DNA of 64,000 nucleotides from NCBI GenBank assembly GCA_000531095.1, contig HG799463.1, positions 284,010 to 348,009 on the forward strand, read 5' to 3'. The notes beneath the pieces were generated by a model. That model was not told where the DNA came from. It worked only from the letters and a program-made list of their open reading frames with translations, and did not search any database. The translations under genes and the position numbers were made by a program. Origin of the DNA: Gemmata massiliana. GTDB taxonomy: Bacteria > Planctomycetota > Planctomycetia > Gemmatales > Gemmataceae. This document shows positions 1 to 8,750 of this stretch, one piece after another (positions within the stretch are counted from its first letter, which is position 1; each line of letters opens with the position of its first letter).

Positions 1-1
1 G

Positions 2-205
2 CGCCTTCTGGTTCAGGACGACGAGCGGGTGCGCAAGCGGGCCAACGAACAGGTCCACGCGGCCCAGGCCGTGGTCCCGTTCCTGACGCTCCCGTTCCAG
101 ACCGAGGCCCTCGCGCCGGGACAAGTGGCGGTCGCCGACCCCCTGTGGACCACGGCGAACCGCGAGGAGATCAAGTGGTACGTCGTTGTGTACGTCAGAC
201 GATGA
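2..205 (+). CDS. C-terminal end of an unidentified protein (partial)
   Basis: An open frame enters from the left edge and ends at TGA 203-205. It supplies 67 residues with a charged helical start (QDDERVRKRANEQVHAAQ) followed by a hydrophobic, beta-like stretch and the ending WYVVVYVRR. Codon use fits a high-G+C planctomycete gene. I do not recognise the family from this tail. The gap to the next gene is 273 bp and shows no clear signal. Confidence 0.5.
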   Translation, partial: RLLVQDDERVRKRANEQVHAAQAVVPFLTLPFQTEALAPGQVAVADPLWTTANREEIKWYVVVYVRR

Positions 206-478
206 AAGAATCCGTGCGGTCGAAGCAGGGGGTGTCGCGGAAGCCGCAACAGCAGGCCCCGGCCCCCGGCCCGGGCGGTCCCGGCGCGCCGCCGATGGGT
301 CGCCCGAGCCCCCGGGTGGGCCGCCCCCGGGCCAGTAGGCGCGGACCGATCGCCCTAAACGCGCCCGCTGACGGGTCCAAAAGCAGCACCAACCGGGCCG
401 CGGGGGCACCCCGCGGCCCGCGGTTCGTACAACAGCCTCCTCGTTGCTCCTTCTAACTTGCGCCCACACTGACAATCA

Positions 479-1231
479 ATGAACCGCACCGCTCTCGCCG
501 TTCTCGCCCACCCCGATGATGCCGAGTTCCTCTGCGCCGGTACGCTCGCTCGATTGAAGAAGGAACACGGCTGGACGATCCACGTCGCGACGATGACCCC
601 CGGCGACTGCGGGTCCGCGGAGCACGGCCCGGAGGAGATCGCCCGCATCCGGCGCGCGGAGGGGCGGGCCGCGGCCGAGGCCATTGGTGCGACCTACCAC
701 TGCCTCGAAGAGCGCGACCTGCGCGTGATCTACACCGAGAGCGCGCTCGAAAAAGTGACGCGCCTCATTAACGCGGTCGCGGCGCAAGTGGTGCTCACGC
801 ACAGCCCGGACGACTACCACCTCGACCACGAGCAGACGAGCAAGATCGTGCGCGCCGCGACGTTCGCGGCCCCGATCCCGAACTTCCTGCACGGGCGGCA
901 CTTGCACCCGCCGATCGCGCACATCCCGCACCTGTACTACTGCGACCCGCTCGAGGGGAGCGACGCCTTCGGGCGCCCGATCGTCCCGGGGTTCCGCATC
1001 GACATCAGCGCGGTGATCGGGGACAAGGCGCGGATGCTGGAGTGCCACGAGAGCCAGCGCGCCTGGCTCCGGGCGCACCACGGGGTCGACAACCTGGTGG
1101 ACTCGATGCGCGAGTGGGGCGCGGCCCAGGGCGCGCACGCGGGCGTGGCCTTCGCCGAGGGCTTCCGCCAGCACCTCGGGCACAGTTACCCCCGGACGAA
1201 CGTCCTCGCGGAGCTGCTCGGAACCGTCTGA
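479..1231 (+). CDS. PIG-L / LmbE-family deacetylase
   Basis: This 250-residue protein has the hallmarks of the PIG-L (LmbE-like, BshB-type) zinc-dependent N-acetyl-sugar deacetylases. The first strand leads into AHPDD (residues 10-14), where His and Asp bind zinc and the second Asp is the general base. The downstream zinc ligand lies in DDYHLDH near residue 115. Family members remove the acetyl group from N-acetylglucosamine conjugates such as bacillithiol or mycothiol precursors, or from cell-surface glycans. The substrate cannot be read from the sequence. Length matches the family and there is no signal peptide, so it should be cytoplasmic. It appears to be a single-gene unit. Its antisense strand is open for long stretches, which is a high-G+C effect. 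Confidence 0.9.
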   Translation: MNRTALAVLAHPDDAEFLCAGTLARLKKEHGWTIHVATMTPGDCGSAEHGPEEIARIRRAEGRAAAEAIGATYHCLEERDLRVIYTESALEKVTRLINAVAAQVVLTHSPDDYHLDHEQTSKIVRAATFAAPIPNFLHGRHLHPPIAHIPHLYYCDPLEGSDAFGRPIVPGFRIDISAVIGDKARMLECHESQRAWLRAHHGVDNLVDSMREWGAAQGAHAGVAFAEGFRQHLGHSYPRTNVLAELLGTV

Positions 1232-1446
1232 CGCTCACCGGAGCGGGTGACACCGGGCGCGGTCTTCACGTTATCGCGGTTTTTCGTGGCGATTCGTTCC
1301 TTGACGCGCCCCGAACCGGCCCGTAATCATGACCATCTGAACGCCTCTTCAGGCGCGCCCGGCCGGTCGCGCGAACCCACTCGGCCACTGGACCGTCTCG
1401 ACTCCGGCTGCCGGAGCCGCCCCGCTGTCCCCAGGACGCTCGCAAC

Positions 1447-4400
1447 ATGACCCCGTCCGACCCGACGACCAACGTGCCCGCCGACTCTTCCGCCCCCGCC
1501 ACCGACGCAGCACCGACGCAGCCGACCGAAGAACCGGTCGCGCCGGCCGAAAGCTCCACCGCCCCGCCGGTCGAGAGCACTGCGCCCGCGGAGCCGACGG
1601 CCGAGGGCGCGGCACCCGCGGAAGCGTCGAACCCGCACGCACATCGGGGTCGGGCTGTACCAGCACGACGTGAAGCCGGAAGTTCCTGACGGAATCGCTC
1701 GCGTAATAACTTCGTATCGCGCAGGATCTGCAGATCCGCAAGGCGCAGGTCGAGGCCGTCGTTCAACTGCTCGACGACGAGAACACGGTCCCGTTCATCA
1801 CGCGCTACCGCAAGGAGCGCACCGGCGGGCTGAACGAGGACGTCATCCGGCGCATCCAGGACCGCGTCACGAACCTGCGGGCGCTCACCGACCGCAAGCG
1901 CACGATCCTCAAGAGTATCGCGTTCCAGGGGAAACTGAACGACGCCCTCACCCAGGCCATTCTCGCGGCCGAGGCCCCCAAGCGCCTCGAAGACCTGTAC
2001 CTGCCGTTCAAGCCCAAGAAGAAGTCGCTCGCGACCGAGGCCCGTGAAAAGGGCCTGGGGCCGCTCGCCGAGGCGATCTTCAACCGCGACCCGGCCGTCG
2101 ACAAACTGGACGAGGTCGTTCAGGGGCTGGTCGAGCCGGACAAGTGGCTGCTGAACACCGACGACGTGATGGCCGGCGTCCGGAACATCCTCGCCGACAT
2201 GGTCGCGGACTTCGCCGAGGTGCGCGGGCCGCTGCGGGCGTTCTCCTGGGACACCGGCGTCCTCGTCTCGATCCGGGGCGAGAGCGTCCCCGAGAGCAAG
2301 GGCAAGGAGTACGAGCCGTACTTCGACTTCCGCGAACCGGTCAAGGACATCCCGCCGCACCGCGTGCTCGCGATCAACCGCGGTGAGAAGGCCGGCGTCC
2401 TGAAGGTCCGCATCGACACCGACCCGGCGATGGGCCTGGAGATCACGACCTACCACCTCGGGCTCGCGGACCACCCGCACCGGGGGCTGATGCTCGAAGT
2501 CGCCAAGGACGCGCTCGAGCGCCTGCTCAAGCCGAGCCTCGAGCGCGAAATCCGCCGCGAACTCACCGACCGCGCCCAGGAGCACGCGGTCATGGTGTTC
2601 GCGAAGAACCTCCGGAGCCTGCTGCTCCAGCCGCCGCTGCGCGGCCGCAAGGTGCTCGCGGTGGACCCCGGCATCCGCACCGGGTGCAAACTCGCGGTGC
2701 TGGACGAGACCGGCAAACTGCTCGAAGACGCGGTGATCTACCCGCACGGCCAGAAGAAGAACGCGACCGACGCCAAGCGGAAGATGGAGCAGCTCGTCCG
2801 CAAGTACCAGCTCTCCGTCGTCGCGATCGGGAACGGGACCGGGTGCCGCGACACAGAACAGCTCGTCGCGGACCTGATCTCCGACCTCGCGGACCGGCGC
2901 CTGAACCCCGTACCAGACGCGCCGCAAGCGTCCACACTCGCTCCGGAAGCGCCGGTCGTAGCGCCGACGCCGCAAGAGCCGGTGCTCGCGCCGGTCGTGA
3001 CGGCCGTGCCCGCGGCGATCTCGCTCGACTCCGGCGCGCCCGTGGTGCCGACCGAGGCGGTGACGCTCTCGACCGAAGCACCGGCCGCGCTCGTTCCGGC
3101 GGAAACGACCACCACACACCCCGAAGCAGCGCCGGCCCCGAGTGAAACGCTGACGACCGGTGCCCCCGAGACCGCGTCGGTTCCCGTGGCCCCGGCCGCA
3201 CCCGCGGTCCCGCCCCCGCCGCCGATCTCGCTCGAAGGGCTGCCCGACGCGCCGGAAGACCTCGCCTACGTCATCGTCATCGAGGCGGGCGCGAGCGACT
3301 ACTCGGCCAGCCCGGTGGCCCGGGAAGAGTTCCCCGACCTGGACGCGACCACGCGCGGCACCATCAGCATCGGGCGCCGGCTCCAGGATCCGCTCGCGGA
3401 GCTGGTGAAGATCGACCCGCAGCACATCGGGGTCGGGCTGTACCAGCACGACGTGAAGCCGAAGTTCCTGAAGGAATCGCTCGAGGGCGTGATCGAGTCG
3501 AGCGTGAACCAGGTCGGTGTGGATCTGAACACCGCGAGCGTGCCGCTCCTGCGCCACGTGTCCGGGCTGAACCAGTTGGTGGCGCGCGAGATCGTCACCT
3601 ACCGCGAGAAGCAGGGCGCGTTCGCCAACCGCGAACAGCTCCTCCAGGTGCCCGGGCTGGGCGAAAAGCGGTTCACCCAGGCCGCCGGGTTCCTCAAACT
3701 GCCCGACGGCCCGGATCCGCTCGACAGCACGTGGATTCACCCGGAAAGCTACCCGCTCGCGCGGCAGGTGCTCTCGGACTTCGGGCTTACGCCCGCGGAC
3801 CTGCGCGACAAGGCCAAGGTCGAGGAGCTCCGCGCCAAACTCAACGGCGCGAACCTGGCCGAGATCGCGGGTAAGCTGAACGTCGGCGAACCGACGCTCG
3901 ACGACATCTTCGCCTCGCTCGCGCGCCCCGGGCGCGACCCGCGTGAGGATCTGCCCCCGCCGATCTTCAAGACGGGCGTGCTGCGCCTCGAAGACATCAC
4001 GCAGGGCATGGAGCTGAAGGGTACCGTGCTGAACGTGGTGCCGTTCGGGGCGTTCGTGGACATCGGGCTGAAGGAGAGCGGCCTGGTTCACATCAGCCAG
4101 ATGGCGAACCGCTACATCAAGAGCCCCTACGATGTGGTTTCGGTCGGCGACGTCGTCACGGTGTGGGTGATGGACGTGAAGGCCGGCGAGAAGAAGATCT
4201 CGCTGTCGATGATCCCGCCGGGCCAGGAACGGCGCCCGCAAGAGCGCGGCCCGGCCCGCGGCGGTCACGCGCCCCGCGAGCAGCGCGCGGAACGGCCCCA
4301 ACAGAGCGCCCGCCCCGCCCCGCAAGAACAGCGCGAGCGCCCGCCGCAGCCGGCGCGCGACGATCGCGGTGGGAACCGGGGCGGCTACCCGCAACGCGGC

Positions 4401-4724
4401 GGCTTCCAACCGCGCCAGGGGCAGGGGCAAGGCGGCGGTCGGTTCAACCGCGGTCCGGCCCCGGCGAACACGAACCCGCCCGCGAGCGCGCAACCCGCGG
4501 AACCGGTTCAACCGCTGCCGCCCAAGAAGCCGAGCAAGCCGAAGCCGCTGCCGAACCTGACGCCCGAAAAGAAGGCCGGCAAAGCCGCGCTGAACACCTT
4601 CGGCGAACTGCTCGCGTTCTTCAAACCCGTCGAACCGGAGGCCCCGAAGGTCGAAGAGCCGAAGCCCGAAGCGAAGGCCGAGGAGCCGAAGCCCGAAGAG
4701 CCCAAGACCGAAGGCCAGAGCTAA
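1447..4724 (+). CDS. tex: Tex, S1-domain RNA-binding accessory protein (reading frame broken near the N-terminus, probably by an assembly artefact)
   Basis: Tex binds RNA/DNA and acts in transcription and RNA turnover. From ATG 1447 there is an Ala/Pro/Thr-rich leader to about 1635. A foreign 80-bp stretch with a stop then intervenes (1630-1717), and Tex proper resumes at about 1718 (IAQDLQIRKAQVEAVVQLL). The order is Tex N-domain, the YqgF RuvC-like fold from about 2640 (VLAVDPGIRTG), an Ala/Pro-rich insert of roughly 110 residues (about 2905-3225), the rest of YqgF, helix-hairpin-helix motifs (VGVDLNTAS, LQVPGLGEKRF) at 3515-3700, and an S1 domain at 3995-4215. An Arg/Gln/Pro/Gly-rich tail runs to 4724. 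The insert and the tail are unusual compared with enterobacterial Tex. The true frame is almost certainly continuous: the break coincides with a mate-pair linker and a misplaced copy of 3414-3487. From ATG 2166 onward the frame is uninterrupted. Confidence 0.88.
1630..1717. other. Chimeric insert: misplaced copy of tex 3414-3487 plus loxP mate-pair linker remnant
   Basis: Bases 1631-1701 repeat 3415-3487 with small errors (an extra C, an extra G, and an A-to-C change). They are followed by CGTAATAACTTCGTAT (1702-1717), which equals the first 16 bases of the loxP linker used in circularised 454 mate-pair libraries. Normal tex sequence starts at 1718. A read across the circle junction of a fragment spanning 1718-3487 would give exactly this order. 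The segment replaces genuine tex sequence of unknown length and creates an in-frame TAA at 1704. Confidence 0.85.
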
Positions 4725-4987
4725 TTGCTGACTCGTGTTCCCCCGTGGTATCATCGAAGAGGACATTTGCTTCTTCGGGCGGTACCGCGGGGGAAGTTGG
4801 TAGCCGAATTGTTCCTCCCCTCGCTGAATTAAACCGCAAAACACGTTCTCTCGTTTCGAGTTCCCTTCCCGCGGCCGATCGCCCGTACAATATCTTCACA
4901 CCCCGCACTCGTTTCGTTGGTGCGGAACGCTCGTAACAGTATCGCCGCCCCGCGCGGGCCACGCACCCCGCGACCGAGGACATAGAA
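4725..4987 (+). promoter_or_regulatory. tex-ftsH intergenic region with a possible promoter
   Basis: This 263-bp gap is clearly lower in G+C than its flanks. TTGCTG (4725-4730) and TATCAT (4749-4754), 18 bp apart, resemble a housekeeping promoter, and TACAAT near 4887 is an alternative -10. A GAGGA ribosome-binding site lies about 10 bases before the ftsH ATG. The promoter assignment is only by similarity to the general consensus. Confidence 0.3.
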
Positions 4988-7048
4988 ATGGCCGAGCAAC
5001 AAGACAGCCCGCCCCCCAACGGTTCGCAACAGCCCGCGCCCAAGCGGACCAACCCGCTGCTCCCCGGCGGGTGGATCGCGCTCATCGTGCTCGGGGTCAT
5101 CGCGTTCGCGTTCCTCGCGTTCAAGAACAACTACCGCGAGATCGATTACTCCCGGTTCCGCGAGCTGATGAACGCGGGCCAACTGAAGTCCGTCACCCTG
5201 GTCGGTACCGACCGGGCCGAGGGCGAGGTCCGCGACCCGAACTCCGAACTCGCCAAAAAGCTCGAACTGGGCAAGACCGGCCGGTTCGCGGTGCTGCTCC
5301 CGCACAGCAACGACCAGCGCACGCTCACCGCGGACATCGAAAAGGCGGACCAAGAGGTCATCAAGAAGGCGCCGGCCGAGAGCCAGCCGGTGCCGGTCGT
5401 CATCAACCGGCGCGAGGAGCCGACCCCGTGGCTCGGGCCGCTCCTCCTGCAGTTGCTGATCGTGTGCGGCATCATCACCGTGTTCGTCGTGTTCTTCCTG
5501 CCGAAGCTCCGCGACCCGATGGGCGGCGGGTTCATCAACAACTACATCCGCAGCCCTGCGAAGCGGTACGAGAAGGGCAAGGGGCGCGTCACGTTCGACG
5601 ACGTGGCGGGTATGGAGTCGGCGAAGCGCGAGCTGACCGAGATGGTGGAGTACCTGAAGGACCCGGGCAAGTTCACCCGCATCGGGGCGACGGTGCCCAA
5701 GGGCGCGCTGCTCGTCGGCCCGCCCGGAACCGGCAAGACGCTGCTCGCGAAGGCCGTGGCCGGTGAAGCGAACGTGCCGTTCTTCGCCATCAGCGGCAGC
5801 GAGTTCATTCAGATGTTCGTGGGGGTCGGGGCGAGCCGCGTGCGGGACATGTTCCGCACCGCGAAAGAGCACTCGCCGTGCGTGATCTTCATCGACGAAA
5901 TCGACGCCGTGGGCCGGATGCGCGGCGCCGGGTACGGCGGCGGGTCCGACGAGCGGGAACAAACGCTCAACCAGATCTTGTCCGAAATGGACGGGTTCCA
6001 GCCGACGGAAACGGTCATCGTGATGGCCGCGACCAACCGCCCGGACGTGCTCGACGCCGCCCTGCTCCGCCCGGGGCGCTTCGACCGGCACATCACCGTG
6101 GACCGCCCGACCTGGAAGGGCCGGTTGGAAATCCTGAAGGTCCACACGCGCAACAAGCCGCTCTCGGACCTCGTGGACCTGGAGCGCGTGGCGCGCGGGA
6201 TGGTCGGGATGAGCGGCGCGGAACTGAAGAACCTGTGCAACGAGGCCGCGCTTTTGGCCGTGCGCTCGGGCCGGAACAAGATCGAGCAGGTGGACTTCGA
6301 CCGCGCGGCCGACCGGGTGCGGCTCGGGAGCCAGCGCGAGGAACCGTTCTCGCACGACGAGAAGCGCCGGACCGCGTACCACGAGGCCGGGCACGCGCTC
6401 TGCGCGTTCCTCATGCCGTCGGCGATGCACGCCCTCGACCGCGTGTCGATCATCCCGCGCGGCCGGACGGGGGGCGTTACCCTGTTCCAGCAAGACGAGG
6501 AGCGCGTGGACCACTCGCAGAGCGAGCTGAACGCGATGCTCGTGATGACGATGGGCGGGCGCGCGGCCGACAAGCTCGTGCTCGGCGAGCCGCTCTCCGG
6601 GGCGGTCGGCGACCTGAAGCAGGCGACCCGGATCGCGCGCGTGATGGTGACGCAGTTCGGGATGAGCGACCGCGTCGGCCCGGTGTACCACCAGCAGGGC
6701 GAGGAGCACGTCTTCCTGGGCAAGGAGATCGTGGAGTCGCGGGCGTACAGCGAGGGCACGGCGCGGCTCATCGACGAAGAGATCCAGCGCATCCTGATCG
6801 ACGCCGAGGCCCGGGCACAGGATCTCGTGCGCACCCACCGCGACAAGCTCGACGTGATCGCGGACGCGCTCCTGATGCACGAAGAGATCGACCGCACGGA
6901 GGTCGAGAAGCTGATGTCCGGGGTGCCGCTCGCGGAACTGCGCCCGGAAGCGCCCAAGGCGGTGCCCCCGGCCCCCGTTCCGCAGCCCGAACCCGCTCCG
7001 AAGCCCGAAGCCCCGCCCAAACCGGGGCTGGCGTTCGGGGGTGCGTAA
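4988..7048 (+). CDS. ftsH: ATP-dependent zinc metalloprotease FtsH
   Basis: FtsH is a hexameric membrane AAA+ protease that extracts and degrades membrane and short-lived cytosolic proteins. Two membrane spans are visible (about residues 25-46 and 149-172) flanking an extracytoplasmic domain. Then come Walker A GPPGTGKT (near residue 244), Walker B VIFIDEID, the SRH arginine region ([10 protein letters not shown]), and the zinc motif HEAGH near residue 465 with the downstream Asp ligand region. The 686-residue length is typical. The C-terminus ends in a Pro/Glu/Lys-rich tail. ATG 4988 is supported by a GAGGA site upstream. A perfect 76-bp palindrome directly follows the stop, and the next gene converges on it. 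Confidence 0.97.
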   Translation: MAEQQDSPPPNGSQQPAPKRTNPLLPGGWIALIVLGVIAFAFLAFKNNYREIDYSRFRELMNAGQLKSVTLVGTDRAEGEVRDPNSELAKKLELGKTGRFAVLLPHSNDQRTLTADIEKADQEVIKKAPAESQPVPVVINRREEPTPWLGPLLLQLLIVCGIITVFVVFFLPKLRDPMGGGFINNYIRSPAKRYEKGKGRVTFDDVAGMESAKRELTEMVEYLKDPGKFTRIGATVPKGALLVGPPGTGKTLLAKAVAGEANVPFFAISGSEFIQMFVGVGASRVRDMFRTAKEHSPCVIFIDEIDAVGRMRGAGYGGGSDEREQTLNQILSEMDGFQPTETVIVMAATNRPDVLDAALLRPGRFDRHITVDRPTWKGRLEILKVHTRNKPLSDLVDLERVARGMVGMSGAELKNLCNEAALLAVRSGRNKIEQVDFDRAADRVRLGSQREEPFSHDEKRRTAYHEAGHALCAFLMPSAMHALDRVSIIPRGRTGGVTLFQQDEERVDHSQSELNAMLVMTMGGRAADKLVLGEPLSGAVGDLKQATRIARVMVTQFGMSDRVGPVYHQQGEEHVFLGKEIVESRAYSEGTARLIDEEIQRILIDAEARAQDLVRTHRDKLDVIADALLMHEEIDRTEVEKLMSGVPLAELRPEAPKAVPPAPVPQPEPAPKPEAPPKPGLAFGGA

Positions 7049-7053
7049 AGTAA

Positions 7054-7129
7054 CTTCACCAGTCCGTAAAGACGCGCGGTTCGCCAGGAAATTTCCTGGC
7101 GAACCGCGCGTCTTTACGGACTGGTGAAG
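7054..7129. terminator. Perfect 76-bp palindrome between convergent genes (bidirectional terminator)
   Basis: Bases 7054-7091 and 7092-7129 are exact reverse complements (38-bp arms, no loop, centre AAATTT). It begins 5 bases after the ftsH stop and ends 6 bases before the stop of the convergent thioredoxin gene, so it most likely terminates both transcripts. An arm this long and perfect is unusual for a simple intrinsic terminator, and there is no long T tract. Confidence 0.75.
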
Positions 7130-7135
7130 CATCTA

Positions 7136-7684
7136 CTACTTCTTGTCGTCCTTCTTTTCCTTCTTCGGTCCCGCGTCCTTCAACTCTTTGATCAGGTCCA
7201 CGACCTCGGCGTCGGTCAGTTTCGGCAGCGCGGCCCGCAGCGCCTTCTCGTAGTGGGCCACTTCACTCGGCTCGTAGGGGAACCCGACGTTCTGCTTCTT
7301 CCCCTTCTCTTCCGCGAACGAATCGGACAGCACCTTGCCCTCGGCCGACAGGAAGACCCACACCGGCACGCCGCCCGGTTCGGGCGCGTACTTCTCGTAC
7401 AATTTCTCCCCACCCGGGTTGTCCACCACGTCCACTTTCACGAACACCACGTGCGGGGCCAGCGCCTTCGCGACCGCGGGGCGGGCGTTGAACTTGTCCA
7501 GGTACTTGCACCACCCGCACGTCGGCGAGCCGAACGCCAGGAACACGGCTTTGCCGTCCTTCTTCGCAGCGGCCAGTGCCTCGGCCAGCACGTCGGCCGC
7601 GGGCGGCCCCTTCGGTTTGGGGTCTTCGGCCCGAACCGCGCTGGGAACCAGAGCGAACACCGAAACGAGCAACACGCGAATCAT
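7136..7684 (-). CDS. Secreted thioredoxin-like protein with CGWC active site
   Basis: The 182-residue product starts with a short Sec signal peptide (MIRVLLVSVFALVPSAVRAE, cleavage likely after ARA-like VRA). A thioredoxin fold follows, with the redox pair CGWC at residues 56-59 and the cis-Pro region GGVPVWVF. The C-terminus is Lys/Asp-rich. The motif and export signal point to a periplasmic thiol-disulfide oxidoreductase of the DsbD-gamma/thioredoxin_7 type. The partner is unknown and no redox operon surrounds it. It is convergent with ftsH, sharing the palindromic terminator. The start at 7684 is chosen because it places the signal peptide at the N-terminus. Confidence 0.88.
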   Translation of the reverse strand: MIRVLLVSVFALVPSAVRAEDPKPKGPPAADVLAEALAAAKKDGKAVFLAFGSPTCGWCKYLDKFNARPAVAKALAPHVVFVKVDVVDNPGGEKLYEKYAPEPGGVPVWVFLSAEGKVLSDSFAEEKGKKQNVGFPYEPSEVAHYEKALRAALPKLTDAEVVDLIKELKDAGPKKEKKDDKK

Positions 7685-8185
7685 GAAGCGCTCCTCAAAA
7701 TGGGGGCAGCGGCGGACCGATTATCACCGCCCCGCGTTCGGAACACAACGACCCACTCCCCGGCAAGAAAGTACCCACCCGCGAGCCGCGCTGAGAGTAA
7801 GCCTTACAATCGGGGAGCGCCCGCAACGCCTCTTGAAATGCTCGATCGCCCTGAAATTCCAGGTATTTGTAACGTCCCGGTTCTTGCACGTTTTGTTTGG
7901 CACGTCGGCTGCTTTACATCGTGCGACGAACACGAGTCGGGCCGAACTTCCCCCCGGCCCACCCCACACACCTGACCGCACTTCACCCAACCTATCAACG
8001 AAAGCCGGCGACTTCGGTCGCCGGCTTCTTCTTTTTTCTGGGCGCCGGCCCGCATTCCGTCACCAAACCGCGATCCGATCCGGGGCCACAAAAACATCCC
8101 ATTTCGGGATCACAAAAGGCATCGTCCCGCGAACCGTTATCCGCTACAAAACATGATTCATCCCCTCTCTCGCTGGAGTCACTCA
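7685..8185. other. Non-coding gap of about 500 bp containing an orphan terminator
   Basis: No convincing gene is present. On the + strand, 8002-8012 pairs with 8017-8027 around a TTCG loop and is followed by CTTCTTTTTT, a textbook intrinsic terminator. No + strand protein gene lies upstream of it, so it may end a small RNA transcribed from about 7850-8000, or simply insulate the following gene. Confidence 0.45.
8002..8037 (+). terminator. Rho-independent terminator with TTCG tetraloop
   Basis: An 11-bp G+C-rich stem (8002-8012 / 8017-8027) closed by the stable TTCG tetraloop is followed by a pyrimidine tract with six T. It has no + strand coding gene in front of it. Confidence 0.8.
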
Positions 8186-8605
8186 ATGGGAAAGAAGTCC
8201 AAGAAAGAAGCCCCCAAACCCGAGGAACCCAAGAAGGAAGCACCGAAGCCCGAAGCGGTGAAGAAGGAAGCACCCAAGTCCGAACCGCCGAAAAAGGAGC
8301 TCTCGAAAGCGGAAGTACTGAAAAACGCGATGGCAAAGGCCAAGGGCAAGGGCATCACGCCACTCAACAAGCCCGCCGAGGTCGTCCCGCCCCCGGCCGT
8401 GAAGGAACTGCCCGCGCCGCCCAAACCGGTGGTCCCAGAGGTCAAGAAGAAGCGGAAGCGCTTCGTGCGCGAGAAGCAAGAGAAGCGCGTCGAACCGACG
8501 GGTCCGGCGCTCCCGCCGCGGAGCAGTAAGGTGAACGCCAAGCTGATGACCAAGGGTCTGGCGCTCCCGCCGCAAGACGACGCGACCGGTCCGAAGCCGC
8601 GTTAG
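8186..8605 (+). CDS. Lys/Pro-rich low-complexity hypothetical protein
   Basis: The 139-residue product begins MGKKSKKEAPKPEEPKKE and is built of KKEAPKPE-like repeats to about residue 45. A short, more regular helix follows (KAEVLKNAMAKAKGKG), then a Pro/Lys-rich part with KKKRKRFVREKQEKR. It is strongly basic and has neither signal peptide nor membrane span. Such tails occur in nucleic-acid-associated proteins, but no domain is recognisable and the function is unknown. ATG 8186 is preferred over an upstream in-frame ATG at 8153 because the compositional repeat begins there. Confidence 0.6.
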   Translation: MGKKSKKEAPKPEEPKKEAPKPEAVKKEAPKSEPPKKELSKAEVLKNAMAKAKGKGITPLNKPAEVVPPPAVKELPAPPKPVVPEVKKKRKRFVREKQEKRVEPTGPALPPRSSKVNAKLMTKGLALPPQDDATGPKPR

Positions 8606-8750
8606 TGCCGTTCACACCCGCTTCTCTCAGCTCGATCAGCCAATCGCCCGTATGGGCCGGTACGTTCCGAATTTCGCGAACAGAACCCGGCCCTACATTT
8701 CTCCACAGCTCCCAAACGCTCGCATTTCGCTACCCGTTCGAGAGACTGTA

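Noticed and set aside
1266..4844. A 1,192-residue open frame antisense to tex
   Set aside because: It is an Arg/Leu/Val-rich shadow typical of high-G+C coding DNA; the + strand has clear Tex domains.
4829..7132. A 767-residue open frame antisense to ftsH
   Set aside because: Same effect; the + strand carries all FtsH motifs and the antisense product has no recognisable domain.
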